Assembly (NCBI RefSeq): GCF_048564905.1
Contig: NC_132996.1
Location: 46,300,001-46,364,000, forward strand
Length of the DNA stretch: 64,000 bases
Direction: 5' to 3'
Origin: Vicugna pacos
Taxonomy: Eukaryota > Chordata > Mammalia > Artiodactyla > Camelidae
This document shows, piece by piece, positions 33,241 to 43,489 of the stretch. The stretch's first letter is position 1, and every line of letters begins with the position of its first letter. The position numbers and the translations under genes were made by a program. Under the pieces are notes generated by a model, which made no database searches, was not told where the DNA came from, and saw only the letters and a program-made list of their open reading frames with translations.

Positions 33241-33243
33241 GTT
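33143..33243. repeat. (TTCC)n then (CTTT)n microsatellite
   Basis: Five TTCC units run into about 20 pure CTTT units. The purity suggests a young or still expanding array. Confidence 0.97.
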
Positions 33244-33504
33244 TTTGGCCATATCCTCATACGTTAACCTTATAATTTGATGTTTTTTCTTTCAAATGAC
33301 TCCCCCCCTTTCTTTTTTTCACTTGAATACATCTTACCTCACCTTAAAACAAAAATCCAAAATAATCATAGGTTTTGTGTTCTGGTTACTTTTTCTAATG
33401 TATGTTCAAATAACTGTTTCACACATTTACCTCCGTGCCCCTGCTGCCCTTCATGTCCATGACAGTTCCCCACAGATATGATTCTAAGGACAGGGACGAC
33501 AGCA

Positions 33505-33680
33505 AGCAGCCTAGGGTGTTGGAAAGACTGCAGGCCAGAGGAAGAAAAGCTGGCTTCTCAGCCTGACTGTGCCACCATGAAGCCATCTGACTGGGCAAGG
33601 AGTCTCCCGGCCACCACTGTAAAATGAGGTCACTGGACGAAAGGGATCCCTCAGGTCTCTTTCAACTCTGCCACCCTGAG
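33505..33680 (+). mobile_element. MIR3-like SINE
   Basis: 'CAGCCTGACTGTGCCACC', 'CCACTGTAAAATGAGGTCACTG' and 'CCTCAGGTCTCTTTCAACTC' are in forward MIR3-type order. Confidence 0.55.
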
Positions 33681-34404
33681 CCTTTCTTCAGAGCATTCTG
33701 TGACAGTCAGGCAGCAAGGAAAGTGCCCCCCATTTTCCAGGGCTGCTGTGGGGATCTGCTGTAACATACATGCCAAGCCCTGTGCACAACGCCTGGCCCA
33801 GTGTAGGTACGGGTTAAGTACTGGCCGTCTCTCCCTGCTGGACTGCTGCGGAATTCCTTCCCCTGTCCTGCCTCTCTGTCCTGACCCCCCTCACCTGCCA
33901 GGAACAGGGAGAGAAAAGAAACCAGAGAGGAGAGGCTGGTGCAGCTGGAGCCGGGGAGGGAGGGCTGTAAAATAATCAGAGGGCAGCCGGTGGGTATCGC
34001 TTTGCGATGATTGCTCTGGGAGGTTGTGTCAAAGTGAGAGACTGAGTCGCAATCATGAAACATTAGCACGTTGACACACGTGGCCCCAGCCGAGCAGGGC
34101 TCTTTGGTTACAAGAGGACATGACCTCTGCCCTGGCCCTTAAAGCCAGGCAACTGAGGACCCTCCAGCCACAAGGTCTAGGAACCCGCCTATGTGGGGAG
34201 GCCTTGTTGCCCTGGAGGAAGTCTAAACCCCTTGCTTACCTATGACCTGTGGCCCTGGGGAGACTTCGGGTGGACCTCCCTGCTGGGGAGACGTCAGTGC
34301 TCCTGTCAGATGCTGGGTGGGTGGTCTGCTGATGTCAAGGCAGTGGGAAGACTTGTTTTAGACTTTGCCATCTCCTGGGCCTTGCTGCCAAGCTGCCTGC
34401 ACTT
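33681..34404. other. Repeat-free block, possible regulatory element
   Basis: The core at 33960-34090 is compact and CpG-bearing, with 'TGAGTCGCAATCATG', an E-box CACGTG at 34077-34082 and 'TTGTGTCAAAG'. Overlapping frames (91 and 120 codons) are unrecognised. Regulation is inferred from motif density only. Confidence 0.3.
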
Positions 34405-34520
34405 CTACCTCCAAAAAGCTGTATGACTTTATGAAGTTACTTAGTCTCTCTGAGCCTCAGCTTCCTTGTCTATAAATGAGGATAAAGATATTAAGTTGTC
34501 CAGGTTAATATGAAGGTTAA
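34405..34520 (+). mobile_element. MIR SINE fragment
   Basis: 'CTGTATGACTTTATGAAG', 'CTTAGTCTCTCTGAGCCTC' and 'TTGTCTATAAATGAGGATAAAG' are forward MIR. Confidence 0.82.
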
Positions 34521-35087
34521 ATCAAATATTGCACTTAAGGGCCCCAGGGCAAAATCTCTAGATAAGACCAGGGGTTATCAAAAGACTGTGAGGTTAGCAG
34601 GGGCAATAGTGTTTGGTTCCCTTCTCTGTAAAGATGGCTGGGCCAGTATCTCAGGTTCACTGTTGATGCCCACTGCTTCTGAGGAGGCTACAGAATGAAC
34701 TTCTCAGAATGACCTTCTTAACAAGGGCTGTGTTTGCAGACAGGAGGCCCTGCCCTCCTGGATGTGTATATAGAGTCAAAGCCTGATAAACACAGATTAG
34801 GAACTTGTGTGTGATCCCTTAAGCAGACCTGTGAAAGATGTGGGAATTTTCAGAGCTCGGAGAGCAGTATGGGTAAGCTGCCCCAGTACATTTTTTTTCC
34901 AGTTCATTAGTTCATTGATATTCATGTCTCCTACCCGAGGCCTGGCTTTCACAAAACTTCTTTGTGAAGCCCCCATAATCCTCATGGTATTCACACTCTT
35001 GGGTAGTCCCCTCTTACACTGAACCAGAGATGATCTATGTGACCAATAAACTGTCGTAGAGGTATAAGGTGTGATGTACACACCTAG
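34521..35087. other. Unassigned sequence
   Basis: No repeat or gene is recognised. Confidence 0.4.
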
Positions 35088-35463
35088 GTCATGAAAAGCA
35101 TCATGGCTTCCACCTCGGTCTATTGGATCACTTGCTCTGGAGCCACCATACTGTAAGAAGACTCAAGCAGTCCTGCAGGGGGCCTACAGGAGAGGAGCGA
35201 GGGTTTTCTGCCAATGGCCAGCACTAAGATGCTGCTCTGTGAGTGAGTCATCTTGGAAGTGAATCCTCTAGCCCCAGTCAAGCCTCCAGATGACTGTAGC
35301 CCACATATTGGCTGCAACTTCAAAACAGCCTTTGAGCCAGAACTGCCCACCTAGGCCACTCCTGAATTTGTAACCTACAGAAGACTGTGAGAGAGAATAA
35401 ATATTATAGTTTTAAACCACTAAGTTTAGGGATAATTTTTACACTGTAATAAATAACTAATAT
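35088..35463 (+). mobile_element. MLT1-like LTR, 3' part
   Basis: 'GGATCACTTGCTCTGGAGCC', 'CTAGCCCCAGTCAAGCCTCC', 'GATGACTGTAGCCC' and 'AATAAATAACTAATATAGAA' match the same LTR family as the interrupted copy at 16600-17525. The 5' third is missing. Confidence 0.8.
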
Positions 35464-35589
35464 AGAACATCTCTAGAAAACAATATGCTCACACGTTAGT
35501 GGAAAGCATTTGACATTGAAGGGCTACATTTAGAATCAGAGAGGCAGTTGAAAACAGGAATTAGAAACATTTAATCCTGTGTTCCCAAG

Positions 35590-35740
35590 CCCTGGTTCAC
35601 AGATCTGTGTCAGAATCTCTTTGGGAACTCGTGAAAATACATATTCCTGCGCCCTACCTGGGAAATTTGAATTCATGAGGTCTGGTGCCCACCGATCTAT
35701 ATTTTAATTACATCTATAAGTTCCCCAGTAGTTTTTGATA
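35590..35740. mobile_element. MER5-like hAT element
   Basis: 'CAAGCCCTGGTTCACAGATC', 'GTCAGAATCTCTTTGGGAAC', 'GAGGTCTGGTGCCC' and 'AAGTTCCCCAGTAGTTTTTG' follow MER5-type layout. Confidence 0.6.
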
Positions 35741-35744
35741 AACA

Positions 35745-35870
35745 GACATTTTCAATCTAGACCAATGTCCTCATTTTATAGATCAGGCAGTGCTGAGATG
35801 GGAAGGGGCCCATCAAGGGCACAAAGCAAGGCAGGGACAGAGGAAAGAATAGAATGCAAGTGTCCTGGAG
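35745..35870 (-). mobile_element. MIR3-like SINE fragment
   Basis: 'CCTCATTTTATAGATCAGGC', 'GATGGGAAGGGGCCCATC' and 'GCACAAAGCAAGGCAGGG' are reverse MIR3-like. Confidence 0.5.
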
Positions 35871-35989
35871 TTAAGTTTGAGGCTCTAGCCCCAAGTTCGC
35901 AGATTTATCAGTGGAGTTTAGATGTCAAAACAGGAGGGCATCAGGGAGCAATTCATCTCAGGTGTGGAGACGCCTTGCTGACCGTTTCC

Positions 35990-36480
35990 TCCAAGGAAGC
36001 GTTGGGTGCGCCCGGCAGGCAGGCAGGGAGGCTCCACCGCCTCTGTGGCTGGGCTAATCACACCCATCTTTGCACAAATGCCAGGTAATAGCATTGTAAT
36101 GAGCCCGCTGCGCTTTTAAAGCTGCGCTGAACCTGGCATTTGAGTGAAAAGGACCGCGGGGGTTAGGATGGACTCCCATCCACCAGCCTCGGCACAGTGC
36201 CGCGGTAACCATGGAGACCGTCGTGCCTGTCTTTCCACATGCGCGTGCGCGCTTGTGCGCACCTGAAATAATGGGCATGTGACTGCAACGGTGCACCTAT
36301 GGGCCCCGATCCACAGTGTGTGTCTGCAAAATACATGAGCACACACACACCTGTTTGTGTGGTCACTGCTGCCATCACATCCTGTGCTCCAGCAAACACG
36401 CGTGATTTGCAGACGCAGGAAATGTCTTTGATGTCACGCACGCTTCTTGTCCATTCTCGGCGCTACGTGTGGCGATTTAC
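35990..36480. promoter_or_regulatory. CpG-dense block with RFX-like site
   Basis: The first 270 bases hold about 19 CpGs, far above the window's background, including TGCGCCCGG, CCGCTGCGC and GACCGCGGGG. GGTAACCATGGAGACC at 36204-36219 is close to the RFX X-box palindrome. An alternating purine-pyrimidine GC run (ATGCGCGTGCGCGC) follows at about 36239. No TATA box, exon or transcript evidence is visible, so a distal enhancer or small CpG island is as likely as a promoter. Confidence 0.4.
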
Positions 36481-36989
36481 AAAGCCAACACCTCATGTTT
36501 AATCCAAGCGAGACCTGATGTGGAGCCATGATTCTGGTGGCTTTGTAAATACTTTCAGGGCTCCAGTTACAATGGTCGCTGAGTGCTGTGTGGAGATCAA
36601 AGGCCTCACCTCTGCCGTGGTATTTGTAAGAGGAAGGGGTGCAGCCAAGTATGTGTGAGGGCGTTTGTAGACACAGTAGTGGAGAAGGTGTGGGGGACAG
36701 AGGATCACTTACCAGGACCAGCTGCCCCCGCACCCGCATCGCTCTGACCCCTGCCCCAACCATCCGGCTTAGAGCTTTGGCTTCTCTCCCTGTGGGCCTA
36801 CTTCCAGCTGAAGCTGGGAGGGGTGTTTTAAGGAGCTAGTGCAATGTTTGGCAACCTGGCTAACTCATCAGTCTCGGACTTCAATGTCCCAGTTCTAACA
36901 ACTAACGGCTGGTGATTCCAGCAACTGCTCCTCTCTCGTTCTTCCTGAGGCTTTTGATGTATCTGCTTCTATGAGAGTTATTTGTCATG
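36481..36989. other. Unassigned sequence
   Basis: No repeat is recognised. A 109-codon minus frame (36434-36763) is unrecognised. Confidence 0.4.
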
Positions 36990-37130
36990 TTGTGTTACAG
37001 AAATTTGTTAATGTGCTTGACTCTCCCGCCTCCTGGTCCTGGCGCTCTTTAGGGGCAGTATGTCTATCTTGTCTACACTGCTTCCTCAGCCCCTGGCCCG
37101 GCACCTGGGACCCAGGTGACAGCCAGTCAG
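36990..37130 (+). mobile_element. L2 LINE 3' end
   Basis: 'GCGCTCTTTAGGGGCAG', 'TATGTCTATCTTGTCTACAC' and 'GGCCCGGCACCTGGGACCC' follow the L2 terminus. Confidence 0.6.
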
Positions 37131-37574
37131 CAGTGGATAGGTTCTGAGTTGGGGCCTTGCTTCTGTAACCAATCCTTTCCTTACCCGGACCTCTGTCTTA
37201 TGGCCTCTCCCCACACCTTTGCTGGAGTCTCTTCTCAGGGACTTGTCTTCAACCCCAGGTTTTCCTTCTGGGTGCCAGTGTCCTCCCTTACTCCCACCAG
37301 TTCCTGCAGAAGCTGAACCCTGCCCCTGCCTCCCAGCCTATGCCAGAAGGCAAACACAGAGAGCTTAAGTCAAGCGCCATCGATGATCTGCATGTGCAAG
37401 GGGCCTGGGGCATTCAGATAATGCCGGGGCTGAGGCCGCCACTCTCTAGCTGCCTGCGCTATGTCTCCCTGGCAGGTGGCTACTTCCTAGTTCTTCAGGT
37501 GCCTCTGGAGTGGCAAGATCCTGTCCTGATAAAGGATCATTGTAATGATGATTGTTGCTTGAATGACAAAGCTG
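37131..37574. other. Unassigned sequence
   Basis: No repeat or gene is recognised. Confidence 0.4.
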
Positions 37575-37710
37575 CTGTATATCTGTCCCAAGAGTTTTCT
37601 GTATTTAATTCTCACAGAGAATTTTCTTTCATCCTCCCTGTTACCAAAGAAGAAACTGAGGCTCAGAGGGCTTAAGCAACTTGCTTGACATAACACAGCC
37701 TCTGAAGTTA
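37575..37710 (-). mobile_element. MIR SINE fragment
   Basis: 'AGAAGAAACTGAGGCTCAGAG' and 'CAACTTGCTTGACATAACAC' are reverse MIR core. Confidence 0.75.
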
Positions 37711-37734
37711 AGACCAATGGAAGTGGCACAGTGG

Positions 37735-37925
37735 GGTTGAGGGGACATAGTTTACGGGCTTGGTCACTAATTTGCTGATTCACTTGGGACAACATACTGT
37801 TGGAGCCTTATCTATAGAACAAGGAACATGGCAGCAACCTCTCTGGATTATTCTACTGATCCAATGAGCTGTATCTGCAAAGCATCTAAGCACACAGTTT
37901 GACACTTGGTAGGTCCTCACTCCAG
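37735..37925 (+). mobile_element. MIR SINE
   Basis: 'GGTCACTAATTTGCTGATTC', 'GCCTTATCTATAGAACAAGG' and 'ATCTGCAAAGCATCTAAGC' are forward MIR, next to an opposite-strand MIR. Confidence 0.6.
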
Positions 37926-38039
37926 AAGAGACTGTTTCCATCTCTCCTCTTCTTGGCCTCTTCTAGTTCTATCTGGAGTTCAGGGACCCTGACATAGAGG
38001 CAACACACTGATGTAATTCCCGATCAGAACAGAGCTATA

Positions 38040-38390
38040 CTTTCCTCCTGTCACCTCTTTATTTCATCGTCTCTAATGGGACATAATGAGAGAGCTGGCA
38101 TTCACCCGTCTTTAAAAAATTTTCCTCCTGACAGTAAATGTATGCCCCCCTCCCCTTACTGTTGGATCATTGTGAACGTGACAAGAGAGAGCCTTATAGA
38201 GAAGCAATTATCCCCAGCAAATGAATTCCACACACATTCAAAGGCAAAGATTACAATGAGAACAGAGACGTACATTATTAGGAAATTAAAGTGGAAATCA
38301 AACAAGGATTAGGAACCCCGAGTCTCAAATATTTAATTGTCATAATTGCCTAATTAAAATGGTTTTTAAAGCACTCCTCCCCCTCGCCCA
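38040..38390. promoter_or_regulatory. Homeodomain-site cluster, putative enhancer
   Basis: Repeat-free, with TAATTG at 38334-38339, ATAATTG just after and TAATTAAAA from about 38351, plus 'GGACATAATGAGAGAGC' and 'GATTACAATGAGAAC'. Even composition and absence of repeats resemble ancient conserved enhancers. Function is inferred. Confidence 0.35.
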
Positions 38391-38869
38391 CGAGTGCTAG
38401 AGGGTTCTACTGCCAGGAAGACAATCGCAGCACTTAGACTTATTATAACATGAAGGCTGACCCCTGGCAAACCTTTTCCCTGAAAGAAAAGTTACGCTGC
38501 CTCTTCATTCATGCCTTCATTTAGCAACTACAATGCGAGTGTCTTCTACTGCACACTGTTTCATAGGCAGCCGGGGGGCTCACACCCTGGAGGTAAATGG
38601 GAGGGGGAGGACTTCAGAACCGACTGGTTTTACCCAAACCCTGGCTCATGGTTTGCCAAACCAAGAGGGAGCCAGGGCCAGTTGCCTGTACATAAAGCTG
38701 GGTCGTGGCCACGGAGGCCGTGGAGGTAGGTCAGATTGGAAGGAATAAGGAGGGTGGAGACCAAGATGAGTCACACAGCAGAGCAAGTTGCAAGAAGGGA
38801 CCAGGTGATGGACAGTTGGATTTAGTACGTCAACACAGATGTTCCCTAGGGTACCTGTTGCTTGTTCAG
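38391..38869. other. Unassigned sequence
   Basis: No repeat is recognised. Overlapping plus frames of 66-72 codons look random. Confidence 0.4.
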
Positions 38870-38995
38870 CGTCTGTCCTCCCTTGCTGGACTGAATGCCT
38901 TATAAGGGCAAGAAATATGTCTGTCTGAGTTGCTGTGTCCCCAGTGCCTAGCAAACAGAAGGGGCTTTATAGATGTGCTGTTTAGTTGAATTAAA
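38870..38995 (+). mobile_element. L2 LINE 3' end
   Basis: 'GCTGGACTGAATGCCTTATAAG', 'GGCAAGAAATATGTCTGTC' and 'CCCCAGTGCCTAGCAAACAG' form the L2 terminus. Confidence 0.8.
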
Positions 38996-39039
38996 GTAAT
39001 ATTCCTTTGATGTGGACCTTGATGTACTTAAGCCAGGAT

Positions 39040-39115
39040 GGACACCTACGAAGTCTGACATATAGTAGCTGCTCATTAAGAAGGTATTGAGTAAGTAAGT
39101 CTATGAATGAATGTC
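39040..39115 (+). mobile_element. L2 3' end scrap
   Basis: 'ACATATAGTAGCTGCTCATTAAG' and 'GTCTATGAATGAATG' are the L2 tip. Confidence 0.55.
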
Positions 39116-39245
39116 AAGGGCTGTTCCACATGCCGGAATAGAAAGATGATTAATGCATGGCTCTTGCCCTTGAATAGCTTCTAGATGAATGAGGGACACA
39201 GATTTGTGACCAGCTAATGAGAACCCAACCTCATCTGAGATGAGT
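39116..39245 (-). mobile_element. L2 LINE fragment
   Basis: 'CTCTTGCCCTTGAATAGCTTC' followed by 'GAATGAGGGACACAGA' is reverse L2. Confidence 0.5.
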
Positions 39246-39319
39246 CAGGCCATTTATTAAGCACAAGAGCTGGCATTTCATTTTCATTCATCTAGGGAGT
39301 GCTTCCAGGATCAGTTTTG

Positions 39320-39412
39320 TGGGTCCTCCACTTGAGTGCAAACTTGTTGAGATCAGAGACCTGTACAGTAGTAGGCTATCACTTTGTACTTGCCGGATGA
39401 AGGCATGAATGA
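39320..39412 (+). mobile_element. L2 LINE 3' end
   Basis: 'GCAAACTTGTTGAGATCAGAG' and 'GATGAAGGCATGAATGAA' are a diverged L2 terminus. Confidence 0.55.
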
Positions 39413-39589
39413 AAAGGCGCTGTAACTTTCCTTCAGTGGGAGAGTTTGCCTGGGGTTGTTTTCATATTGTGACAAGTGCTGTGATTGTCTCCCCGAATAA
39501 ATTTTAATGCATTGCATCCAAGTTTGCTTCCTTGCTTAACAAGTACTTTTTCCTCTGACATCCTAGATATCTCGGAATATTGGGTTGGA

Positions 39590-39720
39590 ATGCTCTTAAT
39601 AAGTCTACTGCAAACACTATGCCAGATACTAAGGGGAGATGGACAGAAATGTATGATTTGATCTCGGCTCTCAAAAGGCTCACATTCTAATAAAGGGGAT
39701 AAAGCCTAGATCCACCAGAA
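39590..39720 (-). mobile_element. L2 LINE fragment
   Basis: 'CACTATGCCAGATACTAAGG' and 'CTCAAAAGGCTCACATTC' are reverse L2. Probably the same element as 39990-40140. Confidence 0.55.
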
Positions 39721-39989
39721 AGATCACATTAGCAGCACCCAACTGGAGAAAATGAGATGCCAGGTCTCATTTTTGATAAATGGTATTCTGCCTCCCCCGC
39801 CACCCTGCCACAAGCTTTTGCCTTATAAATCCCATTGCCCCGCTGAATGAGTTGGTTAGGCAAGGAACACTGATTTATTGGAATGGATCTATGTTTCTAT
39901 CACTCTGGGTTAAAAATAAAAAGTGTTGGGGCCTAGGACTGTCACAGAGAACTCCAGGGCAAAATAGGTGACAAACCACATGAGATGTG

Positions 39990-40140
39990 CAGGTAACTGA
40001 TGATCTGCGATTTCAGAGGTGGGTCAGGGAACAATTCAATTGAGAAGTGGTATTTGAACGTGCCTTGAAGGGTAGATGGATTCTGTACGGGGAAAAGTGT
40101 AAGCACAAGAGGAGAGAGAGGCATCGTGCCATGATTTGAC
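39990..40140 (-). mobile_element. L2 LINE fragment
   Basis: 'GAAGTGGTATTTGAACGTGCC' and 'GGAAAAGTGTAAGCACAAGAG' are reverse L2. Confidence 0.55.
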
Positions 40141-40199
40141 ATGTGTACCTCATCTAAGTTCGTCCTCAAGAGCATGTAGTGAGGTTAATTCCTGCTAAC

Positions 40200-40335
40200 A
40201 CCCTCTCTGTGCATTTGAGGAAATTGAGTTCGGCGGGGTTGAGTCCCCTGCCCACAGACATCCTACACCAAAGGGGTTGAGCCCGTCTCAGAAACTGGTT
40301 GTGGGACTTTGAACCCCCAGAGTTGTATGCAGGGG
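40200..40335 (-). mobile_element. MIR SINE fragment
   Basis: 'GCATTTGAGGAAATTGAGTTC' and 'GTTGTGGGACTTTGAACCCC' are reverse MIR. Confidence 0.55.
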
Positions 40336-40805
40336 AGCTGGTAGGACAGGAAGGTAAACCTGAATTCACTGAACTCAATGAGCCTGAGCATTTATAAAAA
40401 TAGACTTGGAAACCTTTTCTAATTTTCTAGCCCTTTCATTTGCTTTCATTTGACTGAGTCATGTGGTTATTTTTGCCTTCACTTTGACAGTGAAATCTCT
40501 GCAGGTTGGGGAAGCAGTCATATGACTGACAACTCCCGTTGCATTCAAAGTCTGGGTCGGCTGTCTTCAATGTCTGGCTTCGGAAAGAAAACAATCTTCT
40601 CTGAGGAGAAATTAAGAGAACGTAGTAGAAAAATGGGGGAACTGGGAGAAAGCAGCCCCAGGAAAATACATAAGACAAACACTCCTTTGATTTTCAACAC
40701 TCATATCAACCAGGCACAGAGAATTTCTGTACTAGGGTTCCTGCAAAAACTGGGAGGGGGTGGTCTCCGGCATTTTTTTAAGAAGAGCTCAGGTGATAAA
40801 TAGAA
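40336..40805. other. Unassigned sequence
   Basis: No repeat is recognised. The 117-codon plus frame (40450-40803) is unrecognised. Confidence 0.4.
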
Positions 40806-40853
40806 GAAAGTGCTCCATGTGCCCCAGAAGAAGGTGCTCCATGTGCCCCAGAA
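40806..40853. repeat. 24-bp tandem duplication
   Basis: Two copies of AGAAGGTGCTCCATGTGCCC plus CAGA, one mismatch apart. The 24-base period keeps reading frame but there is no coding evidence. Confidence 0.9.
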
Positions 40854-41188
40854 GAGGGACTCAGTCGAAACAGAAACACAGCTCAAAAGAAGGAGCCATG
40901 ATACTTTTCAGAGTAGATACAGAGATGCTTAATAATTTACTTCATTGCAGGATCCAACGTAATACTTGAAAGCTTCAATAAATAAGCATAATGGCTTCCC
41001 TTTAAAAATGTATTGGTTGGCAATTTATTTACTCATGCATATGCGCCTTATGGTATGTGACATGTCGCCCTCCCTCTCTTCGAGGAAAAGTGCTCTATAG
41101 GAGGCTTTAATTAGTGCTGGCAGCTAAGGGCAGAAACTCTTTCCTTTTCATACTTAATCTCTCTCATTCTGCACAGTCTTCTGGGTCA
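40854..41188. other. Unassigned sequence
   Basis: No repeat or gene is recognised. Confidence 0.4.
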
Positions 41189-41406
41189 ATCTTTCTTTCT
41201 TTATATCTATCCTTTCTTTCCTTTTTTATCTTCTCTCTTTTTCTTTCTTTCACTTTTTCTGTTTCTTTCTCTTCTTTTCTTCCTCTTTCTCTCTCTCTTT
41301 GATCTCTCTCTTTCTCTCATTTCTTGTCCCTTCCTTCCTCCATCTCTCCCTCCCTTCCTTCTTTCTCCTTTCTTTCATTATTTCCTTTTCATTCATTCAT
41401 TCATTC
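41189..41406. repeat. T/C-rich low-complexity tract ending (ATTC)n
   Basis: About 215 bases are almost all C and T on the plus strand, without a fixed period, finishing with four ATTC units. Confidence 0.92.
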
Positions 41407-41559
41407 ACGTTTCAACATATTTCAATAAATCTGGCTCCAGGAGATCCCAGATGCATGGGGGAAACATGGGAAAAGTATGATACACTGGTATTATAAATGA
41501 TGCTTGTGGGAGGTACATATATTAGGGTCAGGTAAAATTCTAGGCATGTGAGTGATATA

Positions 41560-41830
41560 TAAGTGAAAATTACTAAAAACTTTCTAAAAAGAAATTTGAA
41601 AATATATAGCCAAAGCTTTAAAAGCAGACATACACATTGACCCAGTAATTCCACTTTGGGGAATCTATCCTAAATGAAAAAAGACAAAATAAGTCCCTGA
41701 GTATGGAGAAAGCTTTATGCAGATACTCATCAAAGTATTATTTATTATAAAATCAAACAACAACTCAAATTTGTTTTTAAAAACCATAAATTATTTAAAA
41801 AATAATGGTGCATCTATTCAATCGGGTTTT
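41560..41830 (+). mobile_element. Old L1M 3' fragment
   Basis: 'TGACCCAGTAATTCCACTTTGG', 'GAATCTATCCTAAATGAAAA' and 'CATCAAAGTATTATTTATTAT' are the L1 ORF2 3'/3' UTR junction region. Confidence 0.75.
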
Positions 41831-41999
41831 AGTTCTACCTGAGGTAAGGTTTGGAGAAGGATTCCAGAAATGCTTCCTGGACAAGTTGACAAATAAGCAA
41901 AGTTTTGGCTCAACTAATAAATGATTGTTACAGAAACAACATTAACAAATAATCTTGAGCAACTGCCAAGAATATGCAATATATACGTGTTTTAACATG

Positions 42000-42260
42000 T
42001 TTATCTTTTATTATCCTTTATTGAACACCTAATATGTGGCAGTTTGCTAGATTTTCAATTTGTGCTTTGACAGTCTAATCTTTTTTAAGTCTCCCAAGAA
42101 TTCTGAGAGGTTAGTAAAAGTTGTCTTATTTTAAACATTGGGAAAATGAAGCTCAGAGAAAAGAAACAACATGCCCAAGATCAAACAAATAAGCCATAGT
42201 TAGGGGATTAAGCCTGGGTCTCCTTAGTCAAAATTTGGTGCTTATTCTGGTGCCTTGGCT
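42000..42260 (-). mobile_element. MIR SINE, near full length
   Basis: 'TATTGAACACCTAATATGTGG', 'GGGAAAATGAAGCTCAGAG' and 'GGATTAAGCCTGGGTCTCC' are reverse MIR. Confidence 0.85.
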
Positions 42261-42734
42261 GACCTGATAGAGCGTTATCTTAATATGTAATAAAGTATGT
42301 AAAACTCATAAGCACCCATACATCTGGAAGTGGGAGAGTTGCTGGTTCCTCGGCCACTGTGTAAGCTTGTTTCCCACTTGGGAGAAGGCTCCACATCATT
42401 CTTATTAAGTGAGCAGTGCTCCTCTTTAGAAAGCCTAAATTAAGACACTAGTTACTCCAGTCATGAAATCATGGCAACGGTTGCTTACTGGGGTTAGTCT
42501 GAAAGGCTGGTCAGGGCTGCCACGTACCATCACCTTAATTGAATTGGATGTGTCGGCAGCGTGCACCACGGGGAGTCTCAGCTGCCCGGAGGAAGGTCAT
42601 GTTTAGAACACCGTTCCTACCTCTCATGCCACTTGGCCTAATCAGATGCTGTCACCAAAGAGAAATGACTACAGTGATAGATCTCGTGACAGTTTCCAAA
42701 TCATGTCAACATACACGTGGATTCCCACAATAAA
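42261..42734. other. Repeat-free block
   Basis: Carries a MYB-like palindrome GCAACGGTTGC at 42474-42484 and 'CCTTAATTGAATTGG' near 42533. It could be conserved non-coding sequence, but no other evidence supports this. Confidence 0.3.
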
Positions 42735-42814
42735 ATTGTGTAAAGGAAACCAAGCAGGCTTTAGTACCCTCACTTGACAGATGAGGAAATTGATGTCCAG
42801 TGAATGTAAATGCT
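42735..42814 (-). mobile_element. MIR SINE fragment
   Basis: 'CACTTGACAGATGAGGAAATTG' is the reverse MIR core. Confidence 0.55.
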
Positions 42815-43028
42815 ATGGCCATGCTGTAAATTGGTGCATTCATTTTGGAAAGTAATTTGCACACACATACAACAACTTAGAAGGATGCAAATTCTTTTGA
42901 CCCAGTAATTCCACTTTGGAGAAACTGTCCTAAGGAGAGAATCTAAAAACAAACAAAGAGCTGTGTGCTCAAAGATCATGATCACAATATTATTTGAAAG
43001 GACAGTAACTGAAAACCACTACCATGGC
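42815..43028 (+). mobile_element. Old L1M 3' fragment
   Basis: 'TTGACCCAGTAATTCCACTT', 'GAAACTGTCCTAAGGAG' and 'GATCACAATATTATTTGAAAG' are L1 3' region, the same part as 41560-41830. Confidence 0.75.
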
Positions 43029-43030
43029 AA

Positions 43031-43312
43031 TGCCTTTGGGAGAAGATCAGGTCATAAGAGTAGAACTCTCATAAATGAGATTAAGACACTTAGAAAAGGG
43101 ACCCCAGAGAGCTCTCCAGACCTTTTTCTGTCATGTGAGGACACAATGAGAAGTCAACAGTCTGTAGCCTGAAAGCACCTGACCCTGCTGGCACCCTGAC
43201 CTTGGACTTCCAGCCTCCAGAGCTATGAGAAATAGATTTTTGCTGTTTATAAGCCACTCAGTCTATGGTATACTTGTCATAGCAACTCCAACTGACTGAG
43301 ACTGACTAATAT
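43031..43312 (+). mobile_element. MaLR solo LTR, 3' part
   Basis: 'AGATCAGGTCATAAGAGTAG', 'GACCCCAGAGAGCTCTCC', 'CTTGGACTTCCAGCCTCCAG' and 'TATAAGCCACTCAGTCTATGG' are a forward MLT1/MST-group LTR missing its 5' part. Confidence 0.85.
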
Positions 43313-43314
43313 TC

Positions 43315-43460
43315 CTATGAGACAGTGACTATTATCACAGGTGAAGCTGAGGCACAGTAACTTCCCTCAGTCTCAGTTCGTAAGTGGCAGAGCTGGGCTG
43401 CGAACACAGGCGTCCTGGTTTGTGAGCTCACACTCACCCACAGTGATCTGCTGCCTCTCT
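43315..43460 (-). mobile_element. MIR SINE fragment
   Basis: 'GTGAAGCTGAGGCACAGTAAC', 'TAAGTGGCAGAGCTGGGCTG' and 'CGAACACAGGCGTCCTG' are reverse MIR. Confidence 0.8.
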
Positions 43461-43489
43461 CTGACAGCCAAGACCCACAGAGTGCTTGC

